From: Pyrenochaeta sp. MPI-SDFR-AT-0127
Taxonomy: Eukaryota; Ascomycota; Dothideomycetes; Pleosporales; Cucurbitariaceae
Length of the DNA stretch: 64,000 nt
NCBI GenBank assembly: GCA_020747015.1
Contig: JAGTJM010000060.1
Span: 124,001 to 188,000, forward strand
Direction of reading: 5' to 3'
In this document: positions 11,243 to 22,488 of the stretch, in pieces
How the letters are laid out: each line of letters starts with the position of its first letter
Position numbering within the stretch: the first letter of the stretch is position 1
Notes under the pieces: generated by a model
The model's input: the letters and a program-made list of their open reading frames with translations, nothing else
The model's database searches: none
What the model was told of the DNA's origin: nothing
Program-made: the position numbers and the translations under genes

Positions 11243-13224
11243 TTGGTCTGGGAAGGTAACTATGGAAGTGGTCGTAACGAAAGGCACAATGATTTTCCGC
11301 TACAGATTGAGGTGCCTTGTCGCACTCATATACAGACGTTTCTCAATCAACTTATTTGCAATTATTTGATTAGCCTGTCCTTCCACCATTCCTCTTTCAC
11401 TTCGTTCGATCTTACCTAGATCTTCCTGCGCTTGTACGGTTGTCTTAACGTGTCAGACCTCCGTAGAGGTATGTTGGTCGTGAGTTGTTGGTCGTAAGTT
11501 CTAGATCGACCAAACATTTCGCGTCTCAAAGCCAGAGAGGATGCAAATATCTCTAAGCTACACATTCGGTAGCCTAAAAAAGGTGTGGAAAGTGCTAATG
11601 CCGCCTGCGAAACGGTCATTTGACCCAGTCAAACATTCCACACTAATTCAAGCACTGAACCAACTTCTCCTGGCGTTTCTTATCCATGCGTTTATTCGGA
11701 ATGGTTTCAATGATGTGTCATTCAATGTGCCAGCTGAGATGAATGAACAATAAGGAACTCTCAATTCGGAAATACACGTCGGATAAAGAAAGCAATTAAT
11801 TGGGGTTTGGCCATCGTTCGCTTCCGCATCGCAACACTTACACCCAAAGCGGACGACAATTTGAACGCCGCTATGAAACTTGCCTGTGCCAGGCTTATTC
11901 TTGCCTTACTTTGGAGAATGAAGATGTAATCGTGACATGGCTGTGTTTATAGATATCGTTGTGATTGTTCTTGTATGATGAAATATGTGATTTACTTCGT
12001 GTCGAATGCGATCGGATTTGGTGGAATGTCTCTCTTAACTTCCATAGATTCTGACACTGGCCAGCCCTTTTGACTAAATGATAGATCAACCTCGGAATCA
12101 ACAAGTTCGGCGCCTTCTTGCGTACTTGATCGACTGGTGTGGTTGAAGAAGTTACCCTGCCCGCAAACGTGTCCTGCGGGCGTGAAATTTTTGTCAGTCT
12201 TCAAACTTCGAACCACGATTGAAAAGGCAGCGTGTTCTTCGTGCAAAACGCATCCATTTTCTAATTTTAAGTTCATAATCTACAAATGGTAACAAAGATA
12301 TCGATACTGGCAGTATTCGAAATTGGGGATCATCTGAACACGCGTCCACCAAGAGCTCTCTCCACACGTGCGAATATAGGCTGTGTGGTGGGGGAAGGTG
12401 GACATGAACAGCAGCTACTGCGCGCAATCGCTGATCAAAACCATCGACTTGCATTGGTCATTCCCTCTGTAGAACAAGCCATAGTCGTTTCATGAGGGCT
12501 TGGAACCGGTTGAGGTTGTGCAAGACTTCCGGACTCTGCTGTGCAACGTATGCGAAAATCGCATCCGATCGAGACCACGAGCTGAATATGAAGACCGGGA
12601 ATTCCTAGAAACCACCAAGATAACTCTTATTGGTCCGCGCTAACTGTCTCCAAATACTTGTATGTTGATTTGTTCTATCCGCGGTTACTTGCTGGCGGAC
12701 GAACAACGAGAAGTAAGGGCGAGAGTTCACCAAGCCACAATCTGAAAACGGCGTGGCTGGTATCCACCAAAAATAGCATCGCCCAGCCTCGTTCACCAGC
12801 AAACGTGCGCGCTTTGTCCCACGCCAAGCCAGTCAAGTCCCGCTGTTGACAGCCATGCCCTGCATCCGGGCCCAGTACTAGTGGTCCACCGTCGGGAACA
12901 GTGGAGCCAGGTGCCCGCCTGCTTTGTTTAATTGTTAGCAGGTAGGGCTGAAAGAGGCTGGGATGTGGGCTGTTTGCGTACGTATGCTTTGTGGGTACGC
13001 AGACGGCAGGTCCTTGGAGGTCCAGAAGGCGCTGGTACGGTGGGTTAATAAGCGTAGGGTCGTCTAGATATAAGAGTGCCCCCAAAGCACTGTCCTGGAA
13101 ACGTATTTTATCGTCAACTCATCAAAGAAACCAGACGTCCATTACTCTCCAATATCACCGTTGCCTAATTGCACTTCGCTACAGTCCATCTTTCTACCTC
13201 GCCCCACCGCACCCTTTAGCCAAA
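11243..13224. other. Intergenic region, no gene supported
   Basis: About 2 kb. Minus-strand frames at 11992-12276 (94 codons) and 12194-12454 were examined and show no domain. The right end carries the TATA motif of the following small gene (13069-13074). Confidence 0.5.
13069..13074 (+). promoter_or_regulatory. TATA box of the small GPI-anchored-type gene
   Basis: TATAAG, 156 nt before the start codon at 13225. Confidence 0.4.
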
Positions 13225-13529
13225 ATGCAGTTCTCTATCATCTCAACTATCCTTCTCGCCGCCACCGCTTCGGCTACATTTGTTCCCCGGCAAGTCAACG
13301 GTACCACTGCCGCCTACTACCCAACCGGCACCGGCAGCTTAAAGCCTACTGGCACCGCCGCCCCCACCAAGCCTACATCTCAAATCCCTTTCACAGGTGC
13401 TGCAGCTATGCCTACTCATATGGCAGGCTCGGCTCTCGGCCTCGTTGTTGCTGGCGGTGTTGCTTTGGTACATTTGCTCACCAAACGCTCCTCAAATCTA
13501 CATAGCTAACATGTCTTCAGATCCTATAA
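13225..13529 (+). CDS. Small Thr/Pro/Ala-rich secreted, GPI-anchored-type wall protein
   Basis: Preferred model: exons 13225-13467 and 13521-13529, 83 aa. An N-terminal signal peptide (MQFSIISTILLAATASA) is followed by a short Thr/Pro/Gly-rich segment and a C-terminal hydrophobic tail, GSALGLVVAGGVAL plus IL, with small residues before it as at a GPI omega site. The last exon holds only two codons and the stop. Its intron (gtacat donor, gctaac branch, cttcag acceptor) turns a charged unspliced end (HLLTKRSSNLHS, stop at 13507-13509) into a purely hydrophobic tail, which is what a GPI signal needs. The unspliced alternative is 94 aa. It presumably coats the wall or plasma membrane; no specific function is recognised. 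Confidence 0.65.
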
Positions 13530-14002
13530 GTGACTTGAATCACGTTCCTTTCGTCCAATTTGGACTTCTTCTTACCATATTTAATTGGCGTTAATCCTAT
13601 CACCTTTGACACATCACCATGGTTTAGGGCGTATCTGTGGGTATGGCAAAGGTACAAAGAATAAGCATGGTCGGCGTATCACGAGAGTAGGGAACTAGAC
13701 ATAAAGATACTAGATCTGTTTTTGCAAAAGTCTGGACTTTGGGAATAGTGGCTCACAACCTTGCGAGTGAGCTTGAGAAGCCGTCAAAGTATGGGATTCT
13801 TGGAATGGGATACGACATTATAAGAAAGTAGAACCTTAATATATAACTTCCCCCCCTGGCCGCTTGTTGCTCTGGTCTATTGCAAACGTCAACGATAGTA
13901 CATAACGGATGCTAGCACAGGTCTCGCGCATTTGTGACAATATCTACCAATCGTATTCACACGCAACACATGGTCACCCCTCCAAACATGGGCGAGTTTT
14001 GG
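13530..14002. other. Short intergenic region
   Basis: About 470 bp between convergent 3' ends of the small wall-protein gene and the lipase. No gene or repeat seen. Confidence 0.6.
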
Positions 14003-15226
14003 TCACAATTCATCATTGTCGAGGGTCTCATCATCTTTATCGCCCGAGCTAGGTCTGGAATACTTTGAAAACGGGTCCCCACCTGGGAGGCAAAGGCCAA
14101 GTCGCCAAAAGTAATCTCGATGTGCGAAGAAGAGCTGCCAGAACTTGAAGCGGGCGGGGATGCCCCATACAGGCCTACCCTCGTCACTACCAGCAATGCA
14201 GTGTATATCTGCATCCCCTTCGCAATAATGTATGTTGGCAATGGAAAATGGAAGGTCGGGTTCTGATATGAATATCTCCTCGCTGTGCATGGCGTAGCCC
14301 CATTCGTCCAAGGGTAGCAGGGGAACGGGATCGCCAGCGTGAGTGACGCGATGCAACTTATTGTCGGCATGATGTAAGGTTATATTGAAGCGCTTGTCGA
14401 TATACTTGGTGAGTTGTTTGTTCCCAAGCCTTGGTTCACCAAACGTGGTAACATGTGGGTGCCACCCGCGTGCCTTGAAGTCGAGACCAGCAAGAGTTGC
14501 AACAGCGCCTCCAAGTGAGTGACCGACGAGGACAAGTTTATATCCGGGATACTTGTCGAGTGCCTCGGTCACATGTGGTAGGACGACTTTGCGCGTGTTC
14601 AGCCACGACGCATAGAAGCCCGTGTGCACGCTGCAGTTGTGACACTTGGGCGGATCTGCAGGCGGCGCGTCTTGACGGGCCCTGGGCTGGCTCGCATCTG
14701 GTGTCGGCGCAATAAAGTCTGACGGGCCATGTTCATCATCACCTGGGTACGGGACGTACTCTTGCGGGATGGTCGAAAGGTCTGCGATGGTGTTGGCCAG
14801 TGAGTAGGTGCCGCGAAAGGCGAGGATAAGGCGAGGGTTTGTAGGAGCATGCGAGAGGGCAATGTAGCCACACGAGTCAGACAAAAAAGGCCCCGTGTTC
14901 CATGCCTGGGTGTTTGTTAGCATGGGCAAGGCGTTGCAGTCGAACGACCTCACCGTCACCAGCTCGAAGGCGTCGAAGTCGGCGTCTGCACAGCGGCTGG
15001 CGCATGAGAAGGGCTTCTGTATGCCCAGACCAGCTGTGCCTACGCAGTACGATATATCGACGATGCGGGCGAGTTCCTCGAGCTCCCAGAAGAGAGCCTG
15101 GGGGATCAGACTGGCATTGCCGGGCCCGCTGCGCAGCAGTGAGGATTGGGTGACATGGGCGTCGCTGCCAACGAGGGCGGCGACAATGGCAAGAGAGCAC
15201 GACACAAGGCCGCGGAACGAGGCCAT
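14003..15226 (-). CDS. Secreted class 3 (alpha/beta hydrolase) lipase
   Basis: Single exon, 407 aa, counted from the Met at 15226 because a signal peptide (FRGLVSCSLAIVAALVGSDA) starts there; an upstream in-frame Met would bury it. The nucleophile elbow is VLVGHSLGGAVATLAG. The catalytic Asp is likely in THAGDPVPLLP and the His in FFAHRDYFWRL. Cysteines in the C-terminal third (IHYCEGDADIHC, GLCLPGG) fit a disulfide-bonded extracellular enzyme. Class 3 lipases hydrolyse tri- or diacylglycerol esters. The tail is acidic and ends NDEL, close to but not the same as a fungal ER-retrieval HDEL/DEEL signal. The gene is divergent from the membrane-protein gene at 15572 with only about 345 bp between starts. 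Confidence 0.88.
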   Translation of the reverse strand: MASFRGLVSCSLAIVAALVGSDAHVTQSSLLRSGPGNASLIPQALFWELEELARIVDISYCVGTAGLGIQKPFSCASRCADADFDAFELVTVRSFDCNALPMLTNTQAWNTGPFLSDSCGYIALSHAPTNPRLILAFRGTYSLANTIADLSTIPQEYVPYPGDDEHGPSDFIAPTPDASQPRARQDAPPADPPKCHNCSVHTGFYASWLNTRKVVLPHVTEALDKYPGYKLVLVGHSLGGAVATLAGLDFKARGWHPHVTTFGEPRLGNKQLTKYIDKRFNITLHHADNKLHRVTHAGDPVPLLPLDEWGYAMHSEEIFISEPDLPFSIANIHYCEGDADIHCIAGSDEGRPVWGIPARFKFWQLFFAHRDYFWRLGLCLPGGDPFSKYSRPSSGDKDDETLDNDEL

Positions 15227-15571
15227 GGGCGAGATTTGTCTACGACATAGCCCGCCGAATGCCCCGTGTGGAGTGAGGATGAGGATACCCACAGCCGGTG
15301 AGGTCAGCGGACGCGTGCAGACACCCAGTCAGGCGAGTCTTGGCCGGGCTGGGCGCCAAGGTCGAGTGGCCCATTACATCATCGGTCGTCGGTGGGCAGT
15401 TAACAAAAGTCGGCCGAAGCCATCGAGGCATGCAAGCTGCTTATTACGCACGCGCAAGCCTCCCGTTGGCATCCGAACAAGACTCGCTCGACTCTTCTTG
15501 TTTGCCGTCGCTCCCGCCTTCTTGCGTCTGGGCACAAACCCTCCACTTCGCGCCCATTTACCACATTTACC
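15227..15571. promoter_or_regulatory. Short divergent promoter region
   Basis: About 345 bp separate the lipase start (minus strand) from the membrane-protein start (plus strand), so this stretch must hold both promoters and leaders. It is GC-rich. I see no clear TATA. Confidence 0.45.
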
Positions 15572-16759
15572 ATGGCCGTGCAACAATCGTCAACAGAGCC
15601 ACTCCGGCCTGTCACGCCCGTACCCGCAATCCATGTCGATGATGCTGCAAGCGACCACGACCAACGACAAGCGCAATCTCTTGCTCCTCAAGCTTCCAGC
15701 ACAACACCCGTTGATGCCAGCGCCAGCCTGAATCCCAGCCTGAATCCCAGCCGCGCTCCATCGCCAAACCGCCACGCCATCTTCCCACACACGCAAATCA
15801 CCTACGATGACCCCGACTTCCGCCGCCCGCCGCCCCTCAAGTACTCGCTGCGCACACGCAAAAAGTCAATCTTCTGGTTCTGGACCCTCATCATCCTCGA
15901 CTGCATCTTCATGCCCATTGGGCTGTACTTTGGCATGTGGTATGGACTGACACGAGACCAATTATCCGCCAATGCGGTCTTCAGCATCAGTACGGCGCTG
16001 CTGGGAACAGTCTCCATTGTCGAGTATTTTATTCGCTTCCACCGCCTATGGAAGAAGAACTCAAATTGCAGGGTCATTGGCGCGGAGCGATGGTATCTCG
16101 ACTGGTTCCACTGGAATCTCTCAGTTGGATGGTTTTTTGTCATGATTGAACTCATCGCGTATGTCTCGTCTCGGTGCCGTGTTGACCCACCATGATGCTA
16201 ACACACGACAGCGGCACATGCCCTCACGACCCTCCTATCCGCGTCCTCGCCATGCCGGCTTCGACCATGCTCTTTGCCATTGGCCTCGAACTTCTCGCTG
16301 TAGACGTACTACGAATCATGAAAGTTCCTGCGCCATGCCGCATCTCTTCGTTGCCCCAGGGTGCTCCTCTACGCCCCGGCATTTATGCCTACATTGAAGA
16401 CATTTGCGCTGTCGATGGATCAGGTGGCACAGAGTTTCGCCAGAGATTGAATCTTAGATACCAGGCCAGCAAGGGTTTCCGGGAGATGCTGCACCGCTTA
16501 ACCCTCTTCTGGGCCATTGGCGCCATCGTCTGTTCTGTTGTCTGCACAGCCATTATCTTCACAATCCAACGAGATGCTGCCTACGTGGTTTGTACATTCT
16601 ATCCGATACATGGCTTCTTATCACTAATGCTTCTTCTAGGTTGGCTGGATCGTGCCCTTCCTCTGGGCTGCTGTCTGGACTGCCATCACCATTCCTTGGG
16701 TCCAGCGTGAATTAACAAAAGAGTATAACGAGTGGACCACTGCTAAATGGAAAGCATGA
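15572..16759 (+). CDS. Fungal integral membrane protein, about six transmembrane helices
   Basis: Exons 15572-16158, 16212-16587 and 16640-16759 encode 360 aa. The start sits in a good context (accATGgcc). The N-terminal 85 residues are Pro/Ser/Ala-rich and disordered, with a SLNPSLNPS repeat. Hydrophobic helices follow, beginning near FWFWTLIILDCIFMP, AVFSISTALLGTVSIVEYF, WNLSVGWFFVMIELIAG, LAMPASTMLFAIGLELLAV, LFWAIGAIVCSVVCTAII and VGWIVPFLWAAVWTAI. The tail is charged (KEYNEWTTAKWKA). I do not recognise a characterised family; it reads as a conserved Pezizomycotina membrane protein. Topology is inferred only from hydropathy read by eye. Confidence 0.8.
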
Positions 16760-17457
16760 GCTCTTTGGGTTTTCTTGTTTCTTTCGACATTTCATTGCTA
16801 TCACAACAGACGATTGAATCATCGCGATGGCGTTCAAACGATACACACTGGGTTTTGATATTCTAGATACCATTTCCATACTACAAATCGGCAATTCCGT
16901 AAGTCTTGATATAAAGGAAGTTTGTCGATGACTTACCATGGATTTCCGCACCTCTGTTGACTTGTGCTGTTGATCATGATCATCGCGAGTCAATGCGCCC
17001 ATTGAAACATGTATCAAATGAGATCGCCCACTGACATCACAATCAGGATGTGATACCTGATATTCTCCAGAGTTCAGATCCGCATCGATCCTGCAAATGA
17101 CCGGCTGTATTCGTCCGCACAGTGCTAAGCTTTGCTATGACATGATCCAAGGGTTTGGCGTCCGCGGAGCTTGCTTGACCCTCGTGCCTAGACGGGTTAG
17201 TACATTTTTGGATGAAGTAAGAACTGTGTCTGCCATGTTTTGTACAACCTTGAGAGCTCACAGGAAGTTACTAACCGGTTGTTCTGGAGACTCAAACAAG
17301 AAAACTTCGTGTGACCATGCTTGGTTTGCCCAATAGTCTTTGCGTATTAGAGGCGACGCTTTAGGGTGCTCTCGCGCATTTCTTCCAACTGACTGGCTAT
17401 CATACAGCACATACACACCTCACCCACAACATCGATTCCCCTTGCTATTGACCCCTT
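16760..17457. other. Intergenic region between convergent genes
   Basis: About 700 bp between the 3' ends of the membrane-protein gene and the POLD2-type gene. No supported gene. Confidence 0.6.
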
Positions 17458-19113
17458 TCAAGACGCAGGCTGCACAATTGCCACATCCACAATCTCAACC
17501 TCCCAGCTCTCTAAGTCAATGAGAACTATTGTCCCTGTCTCCCGAAACTTTGGCACACTGACCAGTAAGACTTTCTGTCCTGCCGGTCCCTCGATAATCC
17601 TCTTTGCAAACTTATTCTGACATCCTGCAATGTAAACATGCGGGCACTCCTTCAACAACAGCGGATCATCGTCTTGAAATGGGTAGCACCATAAGGTATC
17701 CGGGGCAGTAGGCGCAATGCAGCGCCAGCGCAGCATCATTTCCATGACTTCTAGTGCCTCTACATCGTCGACATATTTGAGAAGATCACCGACAGTTTGC
17801 CCACCTGTGCCCAAGACGCGATAACCTTCAATGTCACCATCCCATGGGTTTGTCACGGCGTCAAGACCATGGAGTGTTTCGTTGCTCTTCACCGGCGGTT
17901 CGGCGTACAATCTTGATTTCGGGAACAAGGCAGGATGCAGAGGCTGCTGGGGTAGTGCAACGTTTGCGGGGTCAGATGCGCCTGGGAGAAGGGTGATAGG
18001 TAATGAGGGTAGGAGGTCGGACAGGAAGGTGTCAAGGCGCTCGGCGGGAGAAGCATTGTACGAGGAGGCATCGTAGCCATAGTTCTTGGCTTTGCTTTTC
18101 TTCACTGCGAAGTCTTCGCGAGAGAGGATCGGCGAGGCATGTGAGAGGGAGTTGCCTGCTATGATGAGGCGTGTGATCTTACTCGCTTCTGCCTGAGTGG
18201 GTGGGCCTCCCGCTTCGCCGGTAAGATATTCTGACAGCAGGGCCAGCGACAGCTCATCGTCGTCTGCGCCTGTAATATCCAATCCTGAAACAATTGCCAG
18301 CTTGCCAGCCCTTTCACGCTTCGGCTTTGTCATTTTTGCGCGTGAAAATGCCGAGTCTTCACGTTCCCACCGCTGTGGCTGTCGCGGGAGATCTGCGTAT
18401 TGTGTTGCAATTACTTGAAAGGTGCCATCTGCTTGTTCCGTTCCGAGGGCGGCAAGCACGCAGCCAGTCACATAGTGCGAGTTGAGGCTCTCGCCTGTCA
18501 CGCGAAGACGGCCAGATTCGTCTTCGAGCATCATTTCGTCTTGGCCAGAGGAAGCATAGGTTTCACGTGGTGGCGGGGCAGCTATCCAATGCTGGACACT
18601 GTCAGTATGCGGTGCTACAGAGGTCTCAGTAAGGGGGAAAGGCGCAAATACCTCTTTTGATATGTCGTCCAGCACGTTCGGCTTCAGAGCCATTTCCATA
18701 TAAACAGTACCCACTATCCAGCAAAGCTCTCCTTGCCGTACGTCAAGCACACGCTCAACGAAGCTTGCCCTCTCCCCGCCTAACTTGTAGTTGTCAGCCT
18801 CAGCCCTGACATTTGGCCTCCTACTCTTGAGCAAGAAACCGTACCTCGAACTCGCTCCATGCCTCCTCGGCCTTTTCTTTCACAGACTTCTTCAATTGCG
18901 CTAATCGAAGAAAGTACATGTCGGCGAACTGGTGCGCATAGTGTTTTTCGCTGCCCTTTGGCAGTTCGAATGTGTGTAGTGGGCTGTATGCGGAAGAATT
19001 TCGAGCTGCAACAACTGGAGCCTCGTCACTTTGGTTTGTTAAGAGCTGCCCTCCTCGATATTTTGCGACACTTACAATGGTGCACCTTTCAATAAATCAC
19101 CGTCGGGATTCAT
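17458..19113 (-). CDS. DNA polymerase delta small subunit (POLD2/Cdc1 type)
   Basis: Four exons on the minus strand: 19076-19113, 18845-19028, 18652-18783, 17458-18591; 495 aa. Introns are 47, 61 and 60 nt; the 60-nt one is in frame and would otherwise add 20 residues between DDISKE and HWIAAPPPRETY. The N-terminus has the conserved KHYAHQFADMYFLRL and ERVLDVRQGELCWIVGTVYMEM blocks of the B-subunit OB domain. The C-terminal two thirds is the inactivated calcineurin-like phosphoesterase domain, with IVSGLDI, IIAGNSLSHA, LLPGASDP, NPWDGDIEGYRVLGTGGQTV and APTAPDTLWCYPF. It binds the catalytic and third subunits of polymerase delta in lagging-strand replication and repair in the nucleus. It is essential in yeasts. 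Confidence 0.95.
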
Positions 19114-19583
19114 AATGTTTGTGATTCAGAAAGCAGAAACTCGGGGGTCGATGGCCACTGTGATGGAAAGCTACTTAGGTTGTCCGTCTTTGAGATGTTG
19201 CGGCACGCAGGCGGCGCGTCGTCGCGTGTTGCTGCACCATCCGAAAACGGAACTGTAAGAGTTGCGCCAGCCGCCAAACGATTTTGCTGAATCTCGCCAA
19301 TCGCCTTTCGTATCGTTGTCCACTGTTCATGTTCACAATCGTAATGATTCACGTCAGGAAGGTCTCGTTGTAAAAACTTTGGGCATTGATGCTGGCATCA
19401 TCATGTATCGCATCAGCACCTCTTTTGACTCGACTGGCAGAGTCCCTTTCGCTGGCGATGAAAACTTGTCATTCAGGCAATAACAATGCCCTTCTATAGA
19501 CGAAGCCGACCATGCCATCAACGCCTGGAAATGCTCATTACTATGTTCTATGGAACCTCGGCGGAAAAAGTTTCAGACTGGAA
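19114..19583. other. Intergenic region between POLD2-type start and maltase 3' end
   Basis: About 470 bp; must contain the promoter of the POLD2-type gene and the 3' region of the maltase. No gene or clear motif. Confidence 0.55.
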
Positions 19584-21428
19584 TTAAACAATCAGATAAA
19601 CGCGTCCTTCAAAAGCGGCCAACTCCTCTTCAATAGGCGCATCAACACTGCTAACAAGCAAATCCTTCTTTTCATTCCTAACCTGCTGCGGGAACTGGAG
19701 TACCTGTGGCTTGTCCGTAAAATTGCAGATTGCGACGGCCCTCTTGTCCTTCCACGACTTGCTGAAAACAAATATATCTGGATTCTCTACATCCAGATCA
19801 TCATACTGGCCATGCACTAACAAATCGTTGTATCGTTTTCGGACCTGGAGGACGCGTTTCCAGAATGCCAGAACGGACGTCTTATCGGATTGCTGCTGCT
19901 TCGCGTTGCACACTGCAGCATCTTCAAGCGGGCGCATCCACGGCTCAGCAGTAGCATTGGCAGGTGAGAAACCATTGTGTGGCGCTGTGGACCAACTCAT
20001 AGGTACTCGCGAATGGTCGCGAGCGAGGTGTTGGAGTGATTTATGTGCAGCTTCGAGAGCTGTTGGGTCATTCTGCGTTCTCGCGGCTACCATCTTGTAG
20101 TAGTTGCTCGAATCCACGTCCTTGTACTCGCTCATGTCCCAACTCTCGGGAAAGTTTGTCATACCAATCTCCTGGCCTTGGTAAATAAACAGCGTTCCCG
20201 ACAGCGCGGCCATCATCAAGGCGAGCATCTTGCCGCCGGCAACGCGATGCTCGGGTGAGTCGGAAGTAAAGCGGGTGATAGACCGCGATTGATCATGATT
20301 TTCGAGGAAAACGGTGGTCCAACCATCAGAAGGGCTGCGGATAAGATCTTGCGTGCGAGTAATGGCGCGTTTGAATTCAGGGAGGGCGTAGTTTTTGGGC
20401 GTAGTTTGAAATTTATACGGGCCCTGACCTACGTCTACAACGTCCTGTGGCAATGTCAGGCCCGACTCGATTAGATTGGAGCTTGAAGCCAGATGAACTT
20501 ACAAATTGAAATACCATATTCAGCTGTTTCTCTTTTGCGCTCACGTATTGTAGCACCCGTTTCATGTCCGGCGTGTTTGGGCACTCGCCTACGGTCATGG
20601 CATCATACTTCTCCAAGATGGTATTCATCTCAGAAAGGAACTCTGCCATTCTTGGCCCGTTACAGTACTGTAATCCGGCGGGCTGCCACTCCGAATCAGG
20701 ATCCACGACAGGTGCATCCAACATGTCGCCTTTACTGTACATATTGACAGTATCTACGCGAAAGCCATCGACACCGCGCTCCAACCAGAATTCCATAGCA
20801 GAAGCGTAGATGGCCTGCCGTGTTTCAGGGTTTTCCCAATTGAGATCGGGCTGCTCGGGGCAAAAGAGATGGAGGTAGTACTCTTGGGTTTGCTCATCCC
20901 ATTGCCAAACGCTACCTGTGAAGTTGCTAACCCAGTTGTTTGGGGGTTTGCGCTCGCCATTTACATAGCGAGCCGGACGCCAGATATACCAGTCACGCTT
21001 AGGGTTGTCTTTTGAGGAGCGAGATTCTTGGAACCATTTATGCTGTTCTGGGTTAGCTAGGTACACGGTGGATAACAGACGTAGGATTCGGTGGCTACCT
21101 GGTCAGACGTGTGGTTGATGACGAGATCTAATATGATACGCATGCCACGCGCATGTGTCTCGGCGACCAGCCTCTCCATATCTTGCACAGTACCATATGG
21201 CGCATATACATCTTCATAGTCGCGAACATCGTAGCCCATGTCGACCTGAGGAGAGTCATACATAGGACACACCCAAATGACATCAACGCCAATGGAGCGG
21301 ATATAGTCCAGCTCAGATATAATGCCGTTCAAATCGCCAATGCCATCGCCGTTGGAGTCTTTGAAGCTGGCGGGGTAGATTTGGTAGACCACACTATCCT
21401 TCCACCAAGGTCTCTGTGTGACAGTCAT
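19584..21428 (-). CDS. GH13 alpha-glucosidase (maltase / oligo-1,6-glucosidase type), intracellular
   Basis: Three exons on the minus strand: 21099-21428, 20503-21042, 19584-20444; 576 aa. The first acceptor is the aacag directly before CATAAATGG, giving the family sequence NHTSDQHKWF. GH13 marks are VVYQIYPASFKDSNGDG, DLVINHTSDQH, the nucleophile Asp in GFRVDTVNM, the acid/base Glu in TVGECPN and the transition-state Asp in FLENHDQSR. No signal peptide is present, so it should act in the cytosol on imported maltose or isomaltose, as yeast MALx2-type maltases do. The gene is divergent from a maltose-type permease and lies 3 kb from a Zn2Cys6 activator gene, so the three form a MAL-like cluster. 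Confidence 0.95.
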
Positions 21429-22488
21429 CTTGGAATGGTGGTGCCGAGAGACGTGCGTGAATGTTGTGAAGTAAGTGCAGCAAGTGAGGGGAAGACAAGG
21501 TCAATCGGGAAAAGCGTTTCTTAGGAGTGGCTTGCAAAGGGAGCTGGAGCGTTTTTATACACTACGCACTACTGATAGTGGGGAACCACTGATCGAGGGT
21601 CCTGGGTGGTTGATGCAAACACCAAGACATGCCGGTCCGCTCACACAAGGGCGTGCCCAACAAGGCCAACATTTTGAGGCCGCTGTCGTGCTTGGTTGTT
21701 TGGCCAAAGTCGGCCCGGCATGGGGGAAGGTCGATGGAGCGCAACATGATCGAGTCACAAGAGAAGCTTCGTCTCCATGGGGGTGTTGGCCATGGCATTG
21801 GTAACATGGGCCTTCTGTGGCCTGCTCAGATATTTGGCGAAGGGGGCGGGGCGGGGGGGATGGGAAGGGAGGGAGGGATGCTGCATAATGTTGACGCATG
21901 CGAGCCGACATGCAACGAATCAGCAGGGCCGGTGTCGCCAATCACCCCGGCCGCAAACATGCAGCTCCCGCAAGAGCCCGCGCTAACCCAAGTCGAGCCA
22001 GATCAGAGGAGCACGTGAATGGAATGTCTGCATCTGCGCGACTGGGCACACCCCTCTCGGGCCGGCTTGCATCCAACCATAGCCGATGAAAATCTCTCCG
22101 AGATTTCTCCCGCCGCCCCATCGGGTTTGCGCCCCAGATCAGAGGTCGTGGTCGACACTATTACCCCAGGCGGGGGGTTTGCCGGAACCACTGCAGCGGC
22201 ACTGGCACTGGCTTCTGCAGTTGTGGCGTCCCTCCCCGCGCTATTTTCCTCCCTCCACCGTCCTCGGCTGCTCGCTTGGCAAGAGCTTGGACAGGGCAAT
22301 CAAACTCGCATGTTCACAACTTCAAGTTGTATAAGTATACCGTGGAGATCCGCCGGAAAGGATCACCATCAAGCTCCAAGTGTCGATCCCCCCTGGTCCA
22401 AGAGCAAGAGCAAGAGCAAGAGCCTCGTGCTTGCCATTCCCATCTTCTTCCTTTGGCTTGACGAGACGATATCGTCACCACCGTCACC
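21429..22488. promoter_or_regulatory. Divergent promoter region of maltase and maltose permease
   Basis: About 1,060 bp separate the two start codons. On the maltase side a minus-strand TATAAAAA occupies 21552-21559, 124 nt before its start. On the permease side TATAAG lies near 22330, about 155 nt before the start. A G-rich block at 21841-21875 contains two overlapping GCGGGG matches to the CreA carbon-repressor consensus SYGGRG, and more SYGGRG-like hexamers are scattered nearby. Regulation by the adjacent Zn2Cys6 protein and by glucose repression is inferred, not shown. Confidence 0.6.
22400..22423. repeat. Hexanucleotide microsatellite (AAGAGC)x4
   Basis: Four exact copies of AAGAGC in the leader of the permease gene, 66 bp before the start codon. 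It is low-complexity and could vary between isolates. Confidence 0.8.

Noticed and set aside
11992..12276. 94-codon minus-strand frame
   Set aside because: No recognisable motif and overlapped by another frame; length is within chance expectation.
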